64,000 nucleotides of DNA from Mimachlamys varia (lineage: Eukaryota; Mollusca; Bivalvia; Pectinida; Pectinidae). This document shows positions 55,797 to 64,000 of the stretch, one piece after another. Each line of letters begins with the position of its first letter. Within the stretch, counting starts at the first letter, position 1. The position numbers were made by a program, and so were the translations under genes. The notes below the pieces were generated by a model, which made no database searches, was not told where the DNA came from, and was given only the letters and a program-made list of their open reading frames with translations. The stretch is from assembly GCA_947623455.1 (NCBI GenBank), contig OX392532.1, positions 45,573,058-45,637,057 of the forward strand, in the 5' to 3' direction.

Positions 55797-58700
55797 CCAA
55801 AGATGAGTTATATACTACAGGACATGTCTTTATACATATATAAAAAGAAGAGTTTTATACTACAGGACATGTCTGCATACATATACACAAAGACGTGTTA
55901 TATACAACAGGACAAGTCTGTATACATGTACACAAAGACGAGTTATATACAACAGGACATGCCTGTAAACATATACACAAAGACGTGTTATATACTACAG
56001 GACATGTCTGTATACATGTACACAAAGACGAGTTATATACAACAGGACATGTCTGTATACATATACACAAAGACGAGTTATATACAACAGGACATGTCTG
56101 TACACATGTACACAAAGACGAGTTATATACACAGGACATGTCTGTATACATATACACAAAGACGAGTTATATACAACAGGACATGTTTGTATATATGTAC
56201 ACAAAGACGAGTTATATACAACAGGACATGTCTGTATACATATACACAAAGACGAGTTATATACAACAGGACATGTCTGTACACATGTACACAAAGACGA
56301 GTTATATACAACAGGACATGTCTGTATACATATACACAAAGACGAGTTATATACAACAGGACATGTCTGTACACATGTACACAAAGACGAGTTATATACA
56401 CAGGACATGTCTGTATACATGTACACAAAGACGAGCTATATACAACAGTACATGTCTGTATACATGTACACCAAGACGAGTTATATACAACAGGACATGT
56501 CTGTATACATGTACACAAAGACGAGTTATATACAACAGGACATGTCTGTATACATGTACACAAAGACGAGTTATATACAACAGGACATGCCTGTAAACAT
56601 ATACACAAAGACGAGTTATATACTACAGGACATGTCTATATACATGTACACAAAGACGAGTTATATACAACAGGACATGTCTGTATATATGTACACAAAG
56701 ACGAGTTATATACAACAGGACATGTCTGTACACATGTACACAAAGACGAGTTATATACAACAGCACATGTCTGGAAACATGTACACAAAGACGAGTTATA
56801 TACTACAGCACATGACTGTATACATGCACACAAAGAGGAGTTATATACTACAGGACATGTCTGTATACAGTTACACAAAGACGAGTTATATACAACAGGA
56901 CATGTCTGTATACATGTACACAAAGACGAGTCATATACAACAGCACATGACTGTATACATGTACACAAAGACGAGTTATATACTACAGGACATGTCTGTA
57001 TACAGTTACACAAAGACGAGTTAATTACAACAGGACATGTCTGTATACATGTACACAAAGACGAGTTATATACTACAGGACTTGTCTGTATACATATACA
57101 CAAAGACGAGTTATATACAACAGGATATGTCTGTATCCATATACACAAAGACAAGTTATATACAACAGGACATGTCTGTACACATGTACACAAAGAGGAA
57201 ATATATACTACAGGACATGTCTGTATACATGTACACAAAGACGAGTTATATACAACAGGACATGTCTGTACACATGTACAAAAAGACGTGTTATATACTA
57301 CAGGACATGTCTGTAAACATGTAAAACAAAGACGATTTATATACAACAGGACATGTCTGTATACATATACACAAAGACGTGTTATATACTACAGGACATG
57401 TCTGTATATATGTACACAAAGACGAGTTATATACATCAGGACATGTCTGTATCCATGTACACAAAGACGAGTTATATACAAAAGGACATGTCTGTATACA
57501 TGTACACAAAGACGAGGTATATACTACAGGACATGTCTGTAAACATGTAAAACAAAGACGATTTATATACAACAGGACATGTCTGTATACATATACACAA
57601 AGACGTGTTATATACTACAGGACATGTCTGTATATATGTACACAAAGACGAGTTATATACAACAGGACATCTCTGTATATATGTACACAAAGACGAGTGA
57701 TATACAACAGGACAAGTCTATATACATGTAGACAAAGACGAGTTATATACAACAGCACATGTCTGTATACATGTACACAAAGACGAGTTATATACAATAG
57801 GACAAGTCTGTATACATATACACAAAGACGAGTTATATACAACAGGACATGTCTGTATACATATACACAAAGACGAGTTATATACAACAGGACATGTCTG
57901 TACACATGTACACAAAGACGAGTTATATACAACTGGACATGTCTGTATATATGTACACAAAGACGAGTTATATACAACAGGACATGTCTGTATACGTATA
58001 CACAAAGACGAGGTATATACAACAGGACATGTCTGTATACATGTACACAAAGACGAGTTATATACAACAGGACATGTCTGTACACATGTACACAAGACGA
58101 GTTATATACTACAGGACTTGTCTGTATACATATACACAAAGACGAGTTATATACAACAGGATATGTCTGTATACATATACACAAAGACGAGTTATATACA
58201 ACAGGACATGTCTGTACACATGTACACAAAGACGAGTTATGTACTACAGGACATGTCTGTATACATGTACACAAAGACGAGTTATATACAACATGTCTGT
58301 ATACATATACACAAAGACGAGTTATATACAACAGGACATGTCTGTATACATATACACAAACACGAGTTATATACTACAGGACATGTCTGTATACATGTAC
58401 ACAAAGACGAGTTATATACAACAGGACATGTCTGTATACATGTACACAAAGACGAGTTATATACAACAGTACATGTCTGTATACATGTACACAAAGACGA
58501 GTTATATACAACAGGACATGTCTGTATATATATACACAAAGACGAGTTATATACTACAGGACATGGCTGTATACATGTAAACAAAGACGAGTAATATACA
58601 ACAGGACATGTATGTATACATGTACACAAAGACGAGTCATATACTACAGGACATGTCTGTATACATGTACACAAAGACGAGTTATATACAACAGGACATG

Positions 58701-61700
58701 TCTGTATACATGTACACAAAGACGAGTTATAAACAACAGTACATGTCTGTATACATGTACACAAAGACGAGTTATATACAACAGGACATGTCTGTATATA
58801 TATACACCAAGACGAGTTATATACTACAGGACATGGCTGTATACATGTACACAAAGACGAGTTATATACAACAGGACATGACTGTATACATGTACACAAA
58901 GACGAGTTATATACTACAGGACATGTCTGTATACAGTTACACAAAGGCGAGTTATATACAACAGGACATGTCTGTATACATGTACACAAAGACGAGTTAT
59001 ATACAACAGGACATGACTGTATACATGTACACAAACACGAGTTATATACAACAGGACATGTCTGTATACATATACACAAAGACGAGGTATATACAACAGG
59101 ACATGTCTGTATATATGTACACAAAGACGAGTTATATACTACAGGACATGGCTGTATACATGTACACAAAGACGAGTTATATACAACAGGACATGTCTGT
59201 ATACATGTACACAAAGACGAGTCATATACAACAGGACATGACTGTATACATATACACAAAGACGAGTTATATACAACAGGACATGACTGTATACATGTAC
59301 ACAAAGACGAGTTATATACAACAGGACATGTCTGTATACAAGTACACAAAGACGTGTTATATACTACAGGACATGTCTGTATACATTTACACAAAGACGA
59401 GATGTATACAACAGGACATGTCTGTATATATGTACACAAAGACGAGTTATATACAACAGGACATGTCTGTATATATGTACACAAAGACGAGTTATATACA
59501 ACAGGACATGTCTGTATATATGTACACAAAGACGAGTTATATACAACAGGACATGGCTGTATACATGTACACAAAGACGAGTTATATACAACAGGACATG
59601 TCTGAATACATGTACACAAAGACGAGTTATACACTACAGGACATGTCTGTATACATGTACACAAAGACGAGTCATATACAACAGGACATGTCTGTATACA
59701 TGCACACAAAGACGAGTCATATACAATAGGACATGACTGTATACATGTACACAAAGACGAGGTATATACAACAGGACATGACTGTATACATGTACACAAA
59801 GACGAGTTATATACAACAGGACATGTCAGTATATATGTACACAAAGACGAGTTATATACAACAGGACATGTCTGTATACATGTACAAAAAGACGAGTCAT
59901 ATACAACCGGACATGACTGTATACATGTACACAAAGACGAGTTATATACTACAGGACATGTCTGTATACAGTTACACAAAGATGAGTTATATACAACAGG
60001 ACATGTCTGTATACATATACACAAAGGCGAGTTATATACAATGGGACATGTCTGTAAACATATACACAAAGACGAGTTATATACAACAGGACATGTCTGT
60101 ATACATATACACAAAGACGAGTTATATACAACAGGACATGTCTGTACACATGTACACAAAGACGAGTTATATACAACTGGACATGTCTGTATATATGTAC
60201 ACAAAGACGAGTTATATACAACAGGACATGCCTGTATACGTATACACAAAGACGAGGTATATACAACAGGACATGTCTGTACACATGTACACAAAGACGA
60301 GTTATATATAACAGGACATGTCTGTATACATATACAAAAAGACGAGTTATATACAACAGGACATGTCTGTATACATGTACACAAAGACGAGTTATATACA
60401 ACAGGACATGTCTGTATACATGTACACAAAGACGAGTTATATACTACAGGACTTGTCTGTATACATATACACAAAGACGAGTTATATACAACAGGATATG
60501 TCTGTATACATATACACAAAGACGAGTTATATACAACAGGACATGTCTGTATACATGTACACAAAGACGAGTTATGTACTACAGGACAGGTCTGTATACA
60601 TGTACACAAAGACGAGTTATATACAACATGAATGTATACATATACACAAAGACGGGTTATATACAACAGGACATGTCTGTATCCATGTACACAAACATGA
60701 GTTATATACTACAGGACATGTCTGTATACATATACACAAAGACGAGTTATATACAACAGGACATGACTGTATACATGTACACAAACACGAGTTATATACA
60801 ACAGGACATGTCTGTATACATGTACACAAAGACAAGTTATATACAACAGGACATGTCTGTATACATGTACACAAAGACGAGTTATATACAACAGGACATG
60901 TCTGTATATATGTACACAAAGAAGAGATATATACTACAGGACATGTCTGTATCCATGTACACAAAGACGAGTTATATACAACAAGATATGTCTGTATACA
61001 ATTACACAAAGACGAGTTATATACAACAGGACATGTCTGTATATATGTACACAAAGACGAGTTATATACAACAGGACATGTCTGTATACGTATACACAAA
61101 GACGAGGTATATACAACAGGACATGTCTGTATACATTTACACAAAGGCGAGTTATATACAATGGGACATGTCTGTATACATATACACAAAGACGAGTTAT
61201 ATACAACAGGACATGTCTGTATCCATGTACACAAACACGAGTTATATACAACAGGACATATCTGTATACATATACACAAAGACGAGTTATATACAAAAGG
61301 ACATGACTGTACACATGTACACAAGACGAGTTATATACTACAGGACTTGTCTGTATACATATACACAAAGACGAGTTATATACAACAGGATATGTCTGTA
61401 TACATATACACAAAGACGAGTTATATACAACAGGACATGTCTGTACACATGTACACAAAGACGAGTTATGTACTACAGGACATGTCTGTATACATGTACA
61501 CAAAGACGAGTTATATACAACATGTCTGTATACATATACACAAAGACGAGTTATATACAACAGGACATGTCTGTATACATGTACACAAACACGAGTTATA
61601 TACAACAGGACATGTCTGTATACATGTACACAAAGACGAGTTATATACAACAGTACATGTCTGTATACATGTACACAAAGACGAGTTATATACAACAGGA

Positions 61701-64000
61701 CATGTCTGTATATATATACACAAAGACGAGTTATATACTACAGGACATGGCTGTATACATGTAAACAAAGACGAGTTATATACAACAGGACATGTCTGTA
61801 TACATGTACACAAAGACGAGTCATATACAACAGGACAAGACTGTATACATGTACACAAAGACGAGTTATATACTACAGGACATGTCTGTATACAGTTACA
61901 CAAAGGCGAGTTATATACAACAGGACATGTCTGTATACATGTACACAAAGACCAGTTATATACAACAGGACATGACTGTATACATGTACACAAACACGAG
62001 TTATATACAACAGGACATGTCTGTATACATATACACAAAGACGAGGTATATACAACAGGACATGTCTGTATATATGTACACAAAGACGAGTTATATACTA
62101 CAGGACATGGCTGTATACATGTACACAAAGACGAGTTATATACTACAGGACATGTCTGTATATATGTACACAAAGACGAGTTATATACAACAGGACATGT
62201 CTGTATACGTATACACAAAGACGAGGTATATACAACAGGACATGACTGTATACATATACACAAAGACGAGTTATATACAACAGGACATGACTGTATACAT
62301 GTACACAAAGACGAGTTATATACAACAGGACATGTCTGTATCCATGTACACAAAGACGAGTTATATACAACAAGATATGTCTGTATACAGTTACACAAAG
62401 ACGAGTTATATACAACAGGACATGTCTGTATATATGTACACAAAGACGAGTTATATACAACAGGACATGTCTGTATACGTATACACAAAGACGAGGTATA
62501 TACAACAGGACATGACTGTATACATATACACAAAGACGAGTTATATACAACAGGACATGACTGTATACATGTACACAAAGACGAGTTATATACAACAGGA
62601 CATGTCTGTATCCATGTACACAAAGACGAGTTATATACAACAAGATATGTCTGTATACAGTTACACAAAGACGAGTTATATACAACAGGACATGTCTGTA
62701 TATATGTACACAAAGACGAGTTATATACAACAGGACATGGCTGTATACATGTACACAAAGACGAGTTATATACAACAGGACATGTCTGTATACATGTACA
62801 CAAAGACGAGTTATACACTACAGGACATGTCTGTATACATGTACACAAAGACGAGTCATATACAACAGGACATGTCTGTATACATGCACACAAAGACGAG
62901 TCATATACAATAGGACATGACTGTATACATGTACACAAAGACGAGGTATATACAACAGGACATGACTGTATACATGTACACAAAGACGAGTTATATACAA
63001 CAGGACATGTCAGTATATATGTACACAAAGACGAGTTATATACAACAGGACATGTCTGTATACATGTACACAAAGACGAGTCATATACAACCGGACATGA
63101 CTGTATACATGTACACAAAGACGAGTTATATACTACAGGACATGTCTGTATACAGTTACACAAAGATGAGTTATATACAACAGGACATGTCTGTATACAT
63201 ATATACAAAGGCGAGTTATATACAATGGGACATGTCTGTAAACATATACACAAAGACGAGTTATATACAACAGGACATGTCTGTATACATATACACAAAG
63301 ACGAGTTATATACAACAGGACATGTCTGTACACATGTACACAAAGACGAGTTATATACAACTGGACATGTCTGTATATATGTACACAAAGACGAGTTATA
63401 TACAACAGGACATGTCTGTATACGTATACACAAAGACGAGGTATATACAACAGGACATGTCTGTATACATGTACACAAAGACGAGTTATATACAACAGGA
63501 CATGTCTGTATACATGTACACAAAGACGAGTTATATACTACAGGACTTGTCTGTATACATATACACAAAGACGAGTTATATACAACAGGATATGTCTGTA
63601 TACATATACACAAAGACGAGTTATATACAACAGGACATGTCTGTACACATGTACACAAAGACGAGTTATGTACTACAGGACAGGTCTGTATACATGTACA
63701 CAAAGACGAGTTATATACAACATGAATGTATACATATACACAAAGACGAGTTATATACAACAGGACATGTCTGTATCCATGTACACAAACATGAGTTATA
63801 TACTACAGGACATGTCTGTATACATATACACAAAGACGAGTTATATACAACAGGACATGACTGTATACATGTACACAAACACGAGTTATATACAACAGGA
63901 CATGTCTGTATACATGTACACAAAGACAAGTTATATACAACAGGACATGTCTGTATACATGTACACAAAGACGAGTTATATACAACAGGACATGTCTGTA

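Larger units (their letters stand above)
48041..64000. repeat. Satellite array E, 45-bp unit, about 355 copies, open at window end
   Basis: The unit reads about tgtctgtatacatgtacaca, then aagacgagttatatacaaca, then ggaca (45 bp). Recurrent variants are catgta/catata, tgactg, gacaagtc, tatccatg, agttacac and tactacagg. As 45 is a multiple of 3 and five of six frames lack stops, very long frames arise on both strands: plus 49155-53327 (1390 codons) and 60318-63725 (1135), minus 58282-60666 (794), 61511-63760 (749) and 48779-50680 (633). They overlap one another in different frames, so they are not annotated as genes. Each unit also contains palindromes GACATGTC and TGTATACA. Confidence 0.97.

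Noticed and set aside
1..64000. Telomeric repeats or CENP-B boxes in the arrays
   Set aside because: No TTAGGG-type run and no TTCG-N4-A-N2-CGGG match was seen in any unit, so neither telomere nor a CENP-B-type centromere is supported.

Overview
This looks like eukaryotic nuclear DNA from a marine invertebrate, most likely a bivalve mollusc. The evidence is large non-coding tandem arrays, decayed LINE retrotransposons and a dispersed repeat whose wording (the GAGGCCC/GGGCCT start and the CCCTATTGGGCCCCGCCCC and AAAGGACGTTTC phrases) I associate from memory with bivalve genomes. No intact protein-coding gene was found. About 53 kb of the 64 kb (roughly 83%) is tandem repeat.

Layout, left to right. 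Array A (1-11621) has a 40-bp unit, about 290 copies. It abuts array B (11620-12957; 45-bp unit, about 30 copies) with no spacer. A 2.5-kb non-repetitive island follows (12958-15454), with a long stem-loop, two perfect CRE palindromes, a CACGTG hairpin and a GC/CpG-richer promoter-like stretch. A four-copy 48-bp minisatellite (15455-15640) carries a DR1 nuclear-receptor-type site in each unit. Array C (15893-20676) has a 28-bp unit with a CGGTACCG palindrome. A 770-bp spacer (20677-21442) holds a nested hairpin and an orphan inverted fragment of array C. Array D (21443-40611) alternates 28- and 29-bp monomers, about 670 of them, in blocks of up to 6.3 kb duplicated two to four times. Then comes a 7.4-kb non-satellite region (40612-48040), and array E (48041 to the window end; 45-bp unit, about 355 copies, still running at the edge).

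The 7.4-kb region is a graveyard of mobile elements. It contains a decayed LINE with an RT and C-terminal domain (about 41190-43594), interrupted by a roughly 218-bp nested insertion that carries a complete hammerhead ribozyme core on the minus strand. It also contains a second, different RT relic (44160-44605), a 2-kb foldback element with long inverted arms (44834-46866), and another copy of the same dispersed-repeat family (47530-48040).

The long open frames (up to 1390 codons) in array E and the shorter ones in array D follow from repeat periods divisible by three (45; 28+29=57). They are not annotated as genes. The strongest candidate for something functional and possibly undescribed is the hammerhead-bearing insertion at 43283-43501. 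Next come the DR1 minisatellite and the twin-CRE island between arrays B and C.
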